64,000 nt of DNA from Isoetes taiwanensis (taxonomy: Eukaryota > Streptophyta > Lycopodiopsida > Isoetales > Isoetaceae), in assembly GCA_021234155.1 (NCBI GenBank), contig JAJEKV010000034.1, positions 8,228,028-8,292,027 on the forward strand. Reading direction: 5' to 3'. The notes below the pieces were generated by a model. The model saw only the letters and a program-made list of their open reading frames with translations, had not been told where the DNA came from and searched no databases. Positions 1 to 11,359 of the stretch are shown in pieces; positions within the stretch are counted from its first letter, which is position 1; the number at the start of each line of letters is the position of its first letter. Both the position numbers and the translations under genes were made by a program.

Positions 1-2644
1 GCTTTCTTGAACAGTGAAGTAGAATATTTCCTCTTCCAAATTTTACAGAAAGACATGCTTGGGCGTGAACATTGTTGCTCACTAACATGCACTTAATGAT
101 GGATCATGAGAAGAAAGCATTCACTTGTTGCATTGTAAATCTGAAGTGGCATCAATAGACAGTCTGAAAACAATTTGACGCTTGTGGATGTAAACATTTC
201 ATTAAATAAATATTTACCAATTTAGGATGTGCAACAACCTATAGAAGAAAAATGTTCTTCCTTATAAAGGACATGAACTTCACATCTACAACATGAGTAT
301 AATAATGGCGTAATATTAAGTTTTAAACAACTCAACTTGTCGCCCATGTTTATACAAGTTTTGATGAAATGAGAGGTGCCCATATCCACTGTTTTTCAGC
401 TTGAGGGATCTATTTGACAACAACACCCACATTAAGCAGAATACCTTGAACTAAAGCATAGCCACTTAGAATGTAAGGTTTGTTCTTCTTTCATCCATAT
501 AAAGGCTTGCTATGTTTTTCATTCGTATGAAGGTTTTTGATACATGAAATTGAACAAAAGGTAAGCTGGTAACTGCATGTTATCAGAGCACATTTTTAGC
601 TTTCATGAAGCTAAACACAGAAATAAGACTAACATGACCAGAAATAAACTTACTAAAGTAGAACTTACAATGCCCCTAGATTGTGAAAACACGTAAGTGC
701 AGATAGTCATTGGATAGATGATTTATTAAGCAAAGCTTTGTTTCGGCGATTTCGAAGAACTCTTACCCTGGTATTTCAAATGTTGTCTGAACAACCACGA
801 AGAATGGACTTTGAAGATGTCGCAATGATGTTTACAAAGATTATACTAGATTCAACTCGCTTCAATCCATGATATAAATCATGCTAGACTTGTGAAGCAA
901 AGCCGCCCAAATGCACTTCAGATAGCTACTACGTGGTGGGCTTTAGATATATAAATGAGATCTACCCATAGTGGTTACACTGCTAGCATTCCTTCCAATA
1001 AACTTAATATACCTCTTTCTCATGTAATCCAAAGAGCTTTTAGCCCATTGCCTACAATGCTTCTCCATCCGTCTATAGAAACATCAAAGCTTGAATTTAA
1101 TATGTGTACTAAGCTCCCTCACATGAGGTTGTTATAGATCTGCCTTGGTGTAGAAATTCTAGCCATAAAGCATCTATTGTTGTGTGCTTACAAGACCTCC
1201 AACATCTCCATCACAACGCATATTTGTTTTGATATTCAAAAGGACAACTCAACAGCCTAAGATAATGATGCTTCTTTTACATTTCATAAACATATTAAGA
1301 CTTCTAAACCATAGAATTTTTATGAGGCAAAAATGGCAGTGCGTTTAGCATCCTAATAGGTGCAAGTTATATGCACTATGTGGAACATTCATGTCAACTC
1401 AGTTTGGATTGTAAACTACAAAACAACATGAAGGAATAGGATAGAATAGAATAGGATCATAATGAAATGATAAACAAATATTTTACTTGCAATATATAAG
1501 CGCCTCAGCCTAAGCCTTTTTTTATATGAATTTTAGATATCATTTAATAATATGAAAGATCCTCGCACAAATATCCTTCCCAGTGTCTTTAACGCAGCAA
1601 GTTCAAAAACTATAGATTAAAAAAATCAAGAGGTTCGCATATCTAGGAACCAAGGTGTCAAAAGCATCATTGTTAACACGTCATATTCGAGCTGGTATGC
1701 AATGAAGTACTACATATGGGGACAAAAGGTGGCTTGAGAAATAATAGACATGGTAATTTATGCAGCATTCTCGAAACATTCTTAAAACTCATCCCAAGTA
1801 TGACTGAAATGCATGCATATGGTAAAGAATAATGGAAATGTAAACACGTCTTCCTTGATTTGAAGTGAACAAATCCGCATAGCAGAACATATGCAGTATA
1901 TGAAAGTAGAAAAGGAAACTATACATGCCAAAAATATTATCTTATTGCCTTTATATGTGATAAAAATATTATCCCATGGCCTTTGATCAGAAGTTTCATC
2001 CATGTTACAAAATGCCTGCAGATATTGTGAACCCATGTAGAACACCAGGGGAAAAGTTAAAGCCACACCCAAGTGTTCCATTTCTCCACAAATGATGAAA
2101 CTACATTTAGTTGCTCAAAATGCAGCACTATGACCTTGCTCATGTCTGCTGACTCTATGGAAATGATGGCCATATTGATGAGGATATAGATCAATTAGTT
2201 GTAAAAGCTATCCAGATGTGTTTTACCATATGCGACAGTCCTGCTATGTTGCTCACGCTTCGCTTTCGGACTATATTCTTAGATGAAGTGGAGTCAATCA
2301 AAGAAGGTAGAACTTATCGTTGTCAAACTACAAAAAGGTATGAATCCATGAAGTTGATTACCAAATAATAGCTTAAGGAGCTGTAATATCTATAGTCCAA
2401 TGTTGAGAAAAAAAATTATGCACAAATGTTGATTATACCTAGCTTACTATATGTAGTTTATGTAGCACTCTTAAAATCCACTCCAAATATGAGGTCATAA
2501 GAAGTGAGCATGTTTAATTTGATTGACATACCTACTTGTGGTAAAGCAGAACGAAAGTGTAACTACCAAAAATACCAAAAGAACAATTAACATCGAGTAA
2601 ACAAATTTATATAGCATAATACATGCATAGAAAAAGAAATTATA
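1..2644. other. AT-rich intergenic DNA, no supported gene
   Basis: No reading frame here resembles a known protein or shows a convincing exon structure; open frames are under 100 codons and lie in AT-rich sequence. The only structure I see is a copy of a dispersed repeat near 1905-2165 that recurs around 6.9-7.2 kb. Confidence 0.6.
1905..2165 (+). repeat. Dispersed repeat, copy A
   Basis: This stretch shares phrases with 6898-7225: a run like 'agaaaaggaaactatac', then 'gatcagaagtt', 'catgtagaa', 'ttaaagccacac', 'gctcaaaatgcagc' and 'atgaccttg', in the same order. It is therefore an old interspersed repeat. No coding capacity or terminal structure is visible. Confidence 0.65.
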
Positions 2645-2724
2645 TAAGTCGTATTTAATTAAAGTGGGACAAATCTCAAATTTTGGGAATTTCTCGAATT
2701 TTTACATTGAATCAAGTTGTTAGA

Positions 2725-3055
2725 TCGAGGGGGAGGGAAGGGGGAAGGGGGAAGGGGAGAAGTTGGGGAGAAGTTGGGAGGAGTAATGGAAGGGATAAGT
2801 TAAAAAAGGGGAGGGAGGAAGTTCGAAAGGGGGTGAGAAGGGGGGCAAGGGGAGGTGAGAGGAGGGGCAAGGGGAGGTGAGTTAGGAGGGGGCAAGGGGA
2901 GGTGAGAGGAGGGTGCAAGGGGAGGTGAGTTTGGAAAGGGGGGGGTGAGAAGAGGGGGCAAGGCGAGGTGAGTTCGGAAAGGGGGGTGAGAAGAGGGGGC
3001 AAGTGGGAAGAGTTGGGGGAAGAGATGAAGGGGGAAGGAGAGAGGGAAAAACCAA
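2725..3055 (+). repeat. Purine-only (G/A) minisatellite
   Basis: About 330 bp consist almost entirely of G and A on the + strand, built from imperfect units such as gaggggcaaggggaggtgag repeated several times. The long open frames on both strands here (Gly/Arg-rich on +, Pro/Leu-rich on -) are by-products of the composition. The tract could form triplex or other non-B DNA. Confidence 0.8.
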
Positions 3056-3179
3056 AATAACTAAAGGGGAATATATTCCCTTGAGATTAAAAATGATAAT
3101 ATTAAAATATAATTAATAATTAATTTAATTAAATATAAAATAGTTTAATTAATTTAATAAAAAAATATAAACCCTGTTC

Positions 3180-4500
3180 TCAACTACTGAGTCGAGAATT
3201 GATAAGTCTTTCCTCTGCAAAGCAATTGGACCAAGCAATTGGACTCTTAACCAAGAAATGATTGCAATTTGACCATGATTGAAAGGAACGTCTACACCAA
3301 CGATTGCAATTTAATTGCAATTCGGCAGACCACAGCAGCATATCCACCCTGCACAAATGGGTCTCGGCATTTGGAGGAAGCATTTGGCGGAAGCAAATAA
3401 GCATTTGGCGAGATCAGGCAGGGGCGGGGAAGCAAATAAGCAGAGGCGGATCAGGCAGGGCCATCTCCTTTATATCCCTCGTTGAAGAACCGGCAGGACT
3501 CCGGAGGAGCTTTTGACTCGTTAGCATTGGTCTCAGTCACCGGATTCCAAGACACGTAATAGAAATGTCGCCCGGTTTTCCTAGACACAGAATAGAAATG
3601 CTGCTCTGGTTTTCCTGATGATTTAAGCTGCTCTGGTTTGCTGGATCGACTTGCAAATCGGAATCCATGCAAATTGTTGCTTTAGATGTTTCAAATTGGT
3701 AACCTCCAAGGCTCAAAATCAACCTATCCCCATTCCCCCGCTGCTCAACCTTTCTAAAGCTTGCTTCCGCATATGGCTAAATCTAGCGCTGAATCCGCTT
3801 GATTTTTGCGAGATTACGACCTCGAATTACGGATTTCCTCACAATTTGATTCCCCTTTTTCTGTTTGTATCAAATTCTGCAAATCGGAGAAAAATTGGAT
3901 CTTTTTAGATCTGGATGGAATAAATCCATCCGAGGTAGGTTAAGAGGAGATTCTGGGGCGCTGGAAGGTGATTTGATTGGCCATAGCTGGAAGCCTTCAA
4001 CACGGGAAAAAGGACGCTATGTTTGTGACCATTTCTGTTCTTACCGAGGTTCAAGAAAAGCTTTCCACATATTGCCTTCTTGCCAAGAAAGATTTCTGCG
4101 GGAGTGGCGAAAAATGCATCGATTTGATCATAGTAGGTACGCAGTGGGATTTTCCTTTTAAGCAAGAAGATAGATCCGCATCAAGAATGTGGGCTTTTAG
4201 ATCTGCAAGGAAATGGCAATATCGCCATGGCTCTGCGACAAGCTCTAGATATGAAGCTTCGTTTCATTTATCAAAAGTTTGAGATCTTTAGCTCAAGAAA
4301 GCGCAAGGCGAAAAAGTCGAGGATGGTTGAAGAAGGATTGCCCCTGGCTTGTTTCCACGCCTATTTTCGGTGAAAGTAGTAAAGCTAATCCGTCAATCAG
4401 ACACGCCAAGGCTTGTAAAGGCATAAAAGCTCATAGGTTTGTGCCTTTCAAAAGAAAAACAGAGGCGAAATGTGTGAAGGCGGAGCTGTGGTAAGCATGA
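3180..4500 (+). other. Region with weak ORFs, unidentified
   Basis: Several short + strand frames (3304-3516, 3651-3908, 3977-4282, 4279-4494) lie in moderately GC-richer DNA inside the TIR element. The 3977-4282 frame contains a stretch starting MFVTISVLTEVQEKLSTYC that reads like protein, but I recognise no family and see no convincing splice structure. It may be a remnant of the element's own gene or of captured host sequence. Confidence 0.3.
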
Positions 4501-5569
4501 TTTTAAGCATTTCGATCGCTGAAACGCAGTATCTTCATGAAAAAGAAAAAGCTATGGTATACCTGTGCCTTTTTTGATCTAAGGAGAGATTAACAGAGCC
4601 GGAGAAGCAATACTGCGGCTTCAACAACGGCGCTCTTCAACAACGGCTGGGCCGAGGTTCTTAGAAAATTTTCTTGAGAGTTCGCCATAGCCAGCCAGGA
4701 TCTTGAGAGTTCGCCATAGCCGACCACGCTTTAAAGTAAAGTGTACCAAATTTCTTCTTCTCAAAAGGTATGTACCAAATCTCCCCCCTTTTTAATTTCA
4801 AATTTCGAAAATCTCCCCCCCTTTTCAATTTCAAATTTCTAACTTAAGAGGAGGGAGAAAAAAAAAGCCAAATATTAAGAGAAAAAAGCAGAATAATAAT
4901 AGAGTGTACGTAAGAAAAAAAAATACGGATATAGTGTGGACAATGGGTTATTTTTCTAAGGTTAATGGGTTATTTTTCTAAGGTTAATGGGAAAAAAAAG
5001 ATGGTTACATTAATATATTATAAACATACCATTAATTGGGCTATAATTTTATTAGTGTCGCCCATATAAATATTTGAATTTTTGTCGCAAATTGATAGCA
5101 TGTTTTGTTTATATGTGTGCTTGTATAATCATATTTTACACCTTATGTTGACCTTAGGTAAAAATTTAACTTTGCGAAGATCATGATATAATTTACACCT
5201 TGTTTAACCTATTTTGAAGGTTCAAGACACAAAATGGGGACAAGTACATATTAATATATAGGTCTAATGCTTATTAATAGATTTAATGCATAGGTCTAAT
5301 AGGCCCTCGTAGGTTATAATGTGCATTATAGGTGCATATGTTGCTATTTACATGTGCATTAGGCATTACTCTTTACATAGCTAAATATGAGCCCAATGGT
5401 CCCCTCTTCATATAGCTATATGGTATGGTCCATTAGAAAGGGGGAGGATCCATTGGATATGTGTCCATTAGATAATACATGGGGAGGGTCTATTTTTTAT
5501 GGAAAATACGTAGGAAATTTATGGGGAGGGTATTTTTTCATAGAAAATACATAGGATGTTTGAAGGTTA

Positions 5570-6150
5570 TTCATTTTCGACCTTCTGGGACTCTGAGCTT
5601 TGAAATTGCCCTTTTTCACTGAAGGGTTGCCTTTTTCGACTTTGCGGTGAGAAAGGCCCTCAAACTGCATTTTTCGCTTTGAGCTGCCTTTTTCGACTCC
5701 GCAGTCGAGAAAAGCGACTCAAAAAAGAAGTTTTAGGGGTCGAAGGCCTTTCTCGACTCGCGAAGTGAAGCGACTCAAAGCCGTAAACGCGGGTTTTATG
5801 GGTCCGTGTTTACGGCTTTGAGCTGCCTTTCTCGACTCAGAATGAGAAAGGCCTTCTAAACTCTAAAACCTGCTACCCTTTCCGCCTTTTCACTGCGAGT
5901 CGAAAGGCCTTTGACCCATAAAACTGCGTTTACGGCTTTGAGTTGCCTTTCTCGACTGGGGAGTCGAAAGGCCTTTCGGGACCCATAAAACTCGCGTTTA
6001 CGGCTTTTGAGTTGCCTTTCTCGACTTCGAAGTCGAGAAAGGCCTTCCGACCCCTAAAACTTGCATTTTTGGCTTTGAGCTGCCTTTTGCGAAGTCGAGA
6101 AAGGCAGCTCAAACCCTAAACCCACGTTTTTCCTCTCGAAATGCCTTTCT
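5570..6150. repeat. Field of palindromic repeats (CTCGACTTCGAAGTCGAG type)
   Basis: About ten imperfect copies of a unit combining gcctttctcgact and its complement agtcgagaaaggc occur here, interspersed with phrases like 'aaactgcgtttacggctttgag'. Around 6013-6043 the two arms meet as a near-perfect palindrome centred on TTCGAA. Units are roughly 70-90 bp apart. The repeats lie within the 2645-6897 element. Confidence 0.75.
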
Positions 6151-6249
6151 CATGCACGTATTTTCTAAAAAATGGCCCTAAGAACTGTGTTTTACTTTAT
6201 TTTTTTTGCATGTAGCATCACTTGACTAATTTGATTTTGTCTCTTGCAG

Positions 6250-6395
6250 TCCTTATCTCGACCAAATAGTACATGCTTGGGAGCAATGAAAAGATCAGTT
6301 CATTAAAGAAAGGTGCCGAGAAGAGGGTGGTGACATCAGTTGGACATACAAGCACGTGGCCCATAAAGGAACTCCTCATACAAATTTCTATCGTC
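6250..6395 (+). pseudogene. Exon-like remnant, protein unknown
   Basis: The segment follows a good acceptor (ctcttgcag) and ends at a good donor (ct|gtaagtt). In the frame starting PYLDQIVHAWEQ it is open except for one TGA, then continues KDQFIKERCREEGGDISWTY and KHVAHKGTPHTNFYRL. The single stop sits where TGG would fit. The family is not recognised; it may be the last piece of the TIR element's transposase or of a captured gene. Confidence 0.35.
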
Positions 6396-6897
6396 TGTAA
6401 GTTGCTCCGTGACTAGGAGAGAGCTCCACGCGCCCTTTGCACTAGGTGGTTCATGTGTGAAGAGGGTGTAATGATTGTGCCCATACAACCACTATGGTCT
6501 CTTCACCCACTGTAATATATATTGTAATGAGCCCATTTATAAATATAAGGTATCTCAAAACTAGTATTTTTGGGTGATTAAGTAAACGATTTGCATAATT
6601 TTTGTTGGAATTTGTGATCTATTGTCTACCCACCTAAGAAAATAGAGCCAAAATGTTCAACTAAGAATCTTTTTCAATTAGAACTTGATAGGTCTAATGC
6701 ATGTTTGCGTTGCATTGTTCTTGTTCTCGACACACTATCCAAGAAAACTGGAAGAAAAGTTTGGATGCACAGTAATAGACAAAAATTCCAATTATGGCCA
6801 GTTTTTGGGTTGGGGTGCTTCTTTTTGTGTAAATTAACAGGGTTCCGAAAAAAATTGGGAATGGAATGAGTCCCACTTTAATTAAATACGACTTATA

Positions 6898-7225
6898 TCT
6901 GGTAAAATATCGTCTCATGGATCAGAAGTTTCAGCCTAAATGATTGTCAACCCATGTAGAAACGTTAAAGCCACACAGGACATGCATGAGAAAAGAAACT
7001 ATATGTATAGAAAAAGAAACTATACCTGCTAAAATATCACCTCATGGATCAGAAGTCTCAGCCAAAATGATTTTCAATCCATGTAGAAACTTTAAAGCCA
7101 CACCTGGGTGCTCGACTTTCCACAAAATGTTGAAGCTACATTTGGCCGCTCAAAATGCAGCCCAATGAAAGGAAATGATGTTGTTATGACCTTGGTCACG
7201 TTTGTTGACTTTGACTGGCCAATGG
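6898..7225 (+). repeat. Dispersed repeat, copies B and C in tandem
   Basis: Two tandem partial copies (about 6898-6990 and 7010-7225) of the repeat also present at 1905-2165. Shared phrases include 'aaaatatcacctcatggatcagaag', 'catgtagaaac' and 'taaagccacac'. The left copy was interrupted by the 2645-6897 element. Confidence 0.65.
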
Positions 7226-7411
7226 AAATCAGGTAAAGAATTAAACTACTAAAGCCTATCCTGGTGTGGCTCCCCAGTCCATCGACCTGTCTCAATTCAG
7301 AGACGGTGTACCCCATGTGAATCGAGGCAATGAGTCTGCATTTTTTCATAGGCAAGTGGGTGTGCATGTAACTTTGCGGGCCCCATTCTAATGTGGTATT
7401 TATGTGGTATC

Positions 7412-7918
7412 TGTGACGACCATGTGGATATTCATATCATACGAACATTATGCTCGTATGTACAAAAGATGGTCGTTACATGGATGCAAAAGTGTAGTTG
7501 CACAAAACAGGGTTTGAACTCTCAAACTTCCATTTGCGAATCACACATCCTTGCCAAGTGCGCTACCAATATTTATTGAAAATATTTCTTCATGTCTTTC
7601 TTATCTGCGGGACTATCTCTAGGACGTTCTAGAATATTCTAGAACCTAAATGCATGCGCGACACTTGGCGCGATCTCATCCATTGGAGTGGCGCGATCCT
7701 GACCGTTGGATTAGATATATAAGGAGTCACCCCCTTCTTGTCGAACCATTCCAGTTCAACGCCAGTCTTGAGCCTTCTAGGCATATGTCTCATGTTCTTG
7801 CTTGCTTTTGGGCCATTGTACTCTTGATTCCTGTTCATATATCAGATTCTTTGCCGATCTCGACGATTTCTTTCGTATTTTCTGTGTATTTTCCTTGTTC
7901 TCGCGTAGGTTCATGACA
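7412..7918 (+). repeat. 5' LTR of the chromovirus
   Basis: 507 bp, starting TGTGACGACCATGTGG and ending TTCATGACA. It carries a TATA box (tagatatataagg, about 7712) inside a conserved block that is also present in the other two LTR copies. Just after the start lies an imperfect inverted pair, catacgaacattatgctcgtatg. Confidence 0.93.
7495..7578 (-). other. Antisense tRNA-like segment within the LTR
   Basis: Read on the minus strand, this part of the LTR contains an A-box-like TAGCGCACTTGGCAAGG and, about 30 nt on, a B-box-like GAGTTCAAACC, spaced as in a tRNA gene. The same segment recurs in the other LTRs (about 12825-12895 and 13460-13535). It is degenerate and lacks a clean acceptor stem, so it is not a functional tRNA call. 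Confidence 0.55.
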
Positions 7919-8050
7919 GTTTGAACCGGAATCCCTTACCGGTTCTTGCCTGCTCTGATCCTATGGATTTCTTTATCCATATTGGGTGATTCCCGTCTCT
8001 ATAGAGGAGGTTTCATCCTTATTACAGCAGGTCCAGCAACTTGTTCAAGT

Positions 8051-8905
8051 ATGCCAGCAGTTGCAGTTAATAAGGAGCTCCAGGAATGGCTAGCTTCTCA
8101 TGAATCAGCCTCTAGCTCCGGGAGGAGGTCATCCGAACCTAAGATCAGCCTGCCAGAAAAATTTGATGGTACTAGATCCAAGCTCCAAGGTTTTTTGAAC
8201 CAGATTCGTCTTGTTATTCGGCTCCACCCTCACAGGTATCCTACAGATCGAGAACAGGTTGGACTAGTTGGCTCTCTTATTTCTGGGTCAGCCTTGAGTT
8301 GGTTTGCCCCCCTGTTGGAGAAAGGGGCTCCCGAGTTACAAAATTTTGTTTTATTCGCGGCAGAGCTCGAGGCATGCTTTGGAGACACCAATCGTCAGCG
8401 CACAGCAGTCACAAAACTTTGCAATCTAAGGCAAGGCTCCCGTCCAGCTTTAGTATATGCGGTAGATACTGCCTAGGATGATGTTGCATTTTGAGATTGT
8501 TTTCGAAGGGGGTTACGTGAGGATGTCAAAGATATGATGTTGTCTATGGAGGACCCTCAGACTTTGGAAGAAGCCATCAGATTTGCGGTTCGATGTGATA
8601 ATCGGCTCTTCGAACGCAGGTAGGAGAGACGTAGTCGGGTCTTCCCAATCACACAAGCGCCTGTAGCTACGCCTTCCTCGATTTCATCTGTAGAATCCAA
8701 CAAGTCCAGACCTGAGCCTATGCAGATTGATCGGGCAGTTCGAGGACCTTTATCTACCGCCGAGAAGCAGCATCGGAGAGAGGCTAATCTTTGCCTCTAC
8801 TGTGGAGGAGCTGGTCATATTGCTCGTGGATGCCCTGTGAAGTGCCCAAATCAATCGAAAAATCGTTCGATGCCCTGTAGTAGGAGTCTCTCGACGGTTG
8901 CCTGA
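8051..8905 (+). pseudogene. gag: gag of chromovirus, broken
   Basis: The open part at 7946-8476 includes ISLPEKFDGTRSKLQGFLNQ and then a Gag-type capsid segment. A TAG at about 8476 interrupts it, and the frame continues past the stop with the same Gag character. Near 8790-8840 there is a CCHC zinc knuckle (CLYCGGAGHIARGCP), the nucleic-acid-binding motif of Gag. The protein packages the RNA in family members; here internal stops make it a relic. Confidence 0.88.
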
Positions 8906-9014
8906 CATTCGTTCAACTCCTCTCACATGTGACAAAGGTTTTATTCCCTCGGACAAGGTCAGTAAAGAATTTTTTATCTCTATTTCATTGGAGTCGTAGG
9001 ATGGGAGGATAGAG

Positions 9015-10550
9015 ATGATGGCGCAACTTGATTATGGTGCGAATGCCTGCTTCATGGATAGTATGTTCGCTACTAAGCACGCCATTCCTAGAAGCAGGGT
9101 CGAGCATCCTAGCTCTGTTAATGTGATCGATGGGCGTGAGATCTCTTCAGGCGCAGTCACAGAATGTACTGCACCTCTTCACGTTTTGTTTGAGGGAGCT
9201 TCTTGTAGCATTTCCTTCAATCTCATTGCTAGCCACATGCGCCAGTAGTCTTGGATCTGCCCTGGCTCGAGCTACATAACCCACAGATTGATTGGCGTAC
9301 TAGATCCTTTCGGTTTGTTGGTTCGAGCTCTAGTTCCAGTTCATCTGTAGTTCAGGCCTCTGCACCAATATCTACTTCAGTCCATACAGTATCGTGGACT
9401 CTTGATTCTGTCCTTGCTATTCCTGTTTCTGCTCCACGTCCCGATTTGGCTCTTGTCTCTGCTCCAGTTCATGTCCCAAATTCTGACCATATTCTTGATG
9501 ATGTCCCGGCTCCAGTTCCAGCTCCAGTTTCTGCTCCTGCTCCAATTTCAGTTTCTGCTCCTGCTCCAGTCCCTGTTCCTACTCCAGTTCTTGATCCAGT
9601 TCATGCTCCAAGTCATGTTCCAGTTGCTCGTACTCACGTTCATGTTCCTGCTCCTGCTTTTGTAGAGGCTTCTTCGCGCTCTCAGCTCCGTATCTCGAAG
9701 ATCTCTCTTCACAAGTTTATTAGATCTGGTAGGCAAGATCCTAGATCAACATTTGCAATCCAAGTCCATCCTTCGACTAGCTCTGCTTCAGAAACGTCTG
9801 CTCCTGTCCTTCTTGATAAGTACAAGGATTTTGGCGATGTTTTTGATAAGGTCAAAGCCAGGAAGCTTCCGGAGCATCGTCCTTATGACTGCCCCATTGA
9901 TCTCCAGCCAGGGATGACCCCGCCATTTGGCCCTACCTATGGCTTATCGAAAACAAAATTGGAGACTTTGCGGACCTATATCGAGGAGAATCTTGCAATT
10001 GGATTTATTCGACATTCTCAGTCACCCGCAGGAGCTGCCATCTTCTTTGTTTTGAAGAAGGATGGTTCTTTGTGGATTATCGCGGCCTCAACAAGATCAC
10101 TGTGCGTAATCGTATTCTCTCCATCTGATTCCAGAGTTACTTGAGCGGACGATACTTCACGAAAATTGATCTTCTAGGTGCCTATAATCTTGTCCGTATC
10201 AGGGAAGGTGATGAGTGGAAGACAACCTTTCAAACTCGGTATGATCATTTTGAGTATACCGTCATACCTTTCGGCCTTACCAATGCTCCAGCGGTCTTTC
10301 AACACATGGCTAATGATGTTTTTCGGGAGTTTTTAGATCTTTTTGTTATCATCTATCTAGATGATATTCTTGTTTATTCGAAGACTTTAGAGGAGCATGA
10401 AGAACATGTCAGGAAGGTCATTCAGAATCTACGGGAATATGGACTTTTTGCCAAACTGGAGAAGTGTCAGTTCAAGCAAGACAATGCCGCGAGTTTCTGG
10501 GCTATTGCATCACGTCTCAGGATGTTACAATGGATCTAGAAAAGGTCAGC
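9015..10550 (+). pseudogene. pol: pol: protease, Pro/Ala-rich linker and reverse transcriptase, broken
   Basis: The frame opens with a protease-like segment (AQLDYGANACFMDS at 9018 on), in which the usual D-S/T-G triad is altered to DYG. A low-complexity linker of about 100 residues rich in Pro, Ala, Val and Ser follows (9420-9670). Reverse transcriptase then runs from about 9820 to 10540, with [29 protein letters not shown] and the catalytic YLDD at about 10360. A frameshift falls near 10140. The RT thus has its polymerase aspartates but lies in separate frames from its own N-terminus. Confidence 0.93.
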
Positions 10551-10579
10551 ACAGTTCTTGATTGGGAAACACCTTCCTC

Positions 10580-11160
10580 GGTAAAGATGTACAGTGGTTC
10601 TTGGGGTTTGCCATCGCCGCTTCATCAAGGACTATTCGGAAATCGTCTTGCCTTTGACACGTCTCACCAGGAAGGATGTTCCTTTTAAGTGGACAATCGA
10701 AGCAGAATTAGCATCCATCACTCTGAAGCATGCTTTTACAGTAGCACCTGTTCTTGCACACTCGGATCCTGCGCGTGCGTCCCTATATTCTCGAAGCTGA
10801 TGCATTAGATTTTACTCTTGGTAGCATCTTGTCGCAAGAGGGGGATGATCATGAGCTGCACCCGATCGCATATCATTCTCAAAAGTTCCAGGCTGCAGAA
10901 ATCAACTATCCTATTTATGATAAGGAACTTTTGGCAGGAGTGGCGATGATTTCTTGAGGGTTCTCCTCATAAGGTGACTATGTATATAGACCATCGCAAT
11001 CTGGAGTATTTTCAGTCTGCTCGAGTTCTTAATCCTCGTCAGGCTCGGTGGCATACATAAGTGCTATCCCGCTTTGATTTCATCATCAAGTTTTGGCCTG
11101 ACACGCTTCAAAGGAAGCCAGATGCTCTTTTTTGCAGATCTTATTTCGAACCTAAAGTGG
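10580..11160 (+). pseudogene. pol: pol: RT connection and RNase H, broken
   Basis: Frames at 10594-10800 and 10754-10957 overlap out of phase. They read a connection segment (HRRFIKDYSEIVLPLTRLTR), then RNase H: LEADALDFTLGSILSQ, HPIAYHSQKFQAAEINYPIY and DKELLAG. RNase H degrades the RNA of the RNA-DNA hybrid in family members. At least two frameshifts and a stop near 10956 inactivate it. Confidence 0.88.
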
Positions 11161-11359
11161 GGGGGAGCCAGCATTTGATCAGCAATCATATGTTATTCTA
11201 GGACCTGATCGTTTACAGCTCATGCCCATCACTTTGTTCGAGAGGCCTCATGATATATTCTTGTTGGAGTCTGTTCGAGCATCTCTTTTTTTTGATCCAT
11301 TGGCGCAAGACATAATATCACAGCTTGGCTCAGCATCATCTTCCTGACAAATGAGGCTG

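Larger units (their letters stand above)
2645..6897. mobile_element. 4.25-kb element with 27-28-bp terminal inverted repeats
   Basis: The sequence ataagtcgtatttaattaa... at 2645-2671 is repeated as an exact reverse complement at 6871-6897. The outer flanks, joined together, recreate the dispersed repeat seen uninterrupted at about 7011-7040 (a 'agaaaaagaaactatac/ctgctaaaatatc' junction), so 2645-6897 looks like an insertion into one copy. The target-site duplication is ambiguous because the TIR edge is a TATA-like palindrome. Inside are a purine minisatellite, weak ORFs, a palindromic repeat field and one exon-like remnant. No transposase is recognised, so the element is probably non-autonomous or decayed. 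Confidence 0.7.

Noticed and set aside
2712-3002. Pro/Leu-rich minus-strand ORF and Gly/Arg-rich plus-strand ORF
   Set aside because: Both are by-products of a G/A-only minisatellite.
7495-7578. A functional tRNA gene
   Set aside because: A- and B-box-like motifs are present but no clean acceptor stem or anticodon arm can be drawn, and it occurs in every LTR copy.
9402-9665. Leu/Phe-rich plus-strand ORF resembling a membrane protein
   Set aside because: It is an out-of-frame reading of the low-complexity linker of the chromovirus pol.
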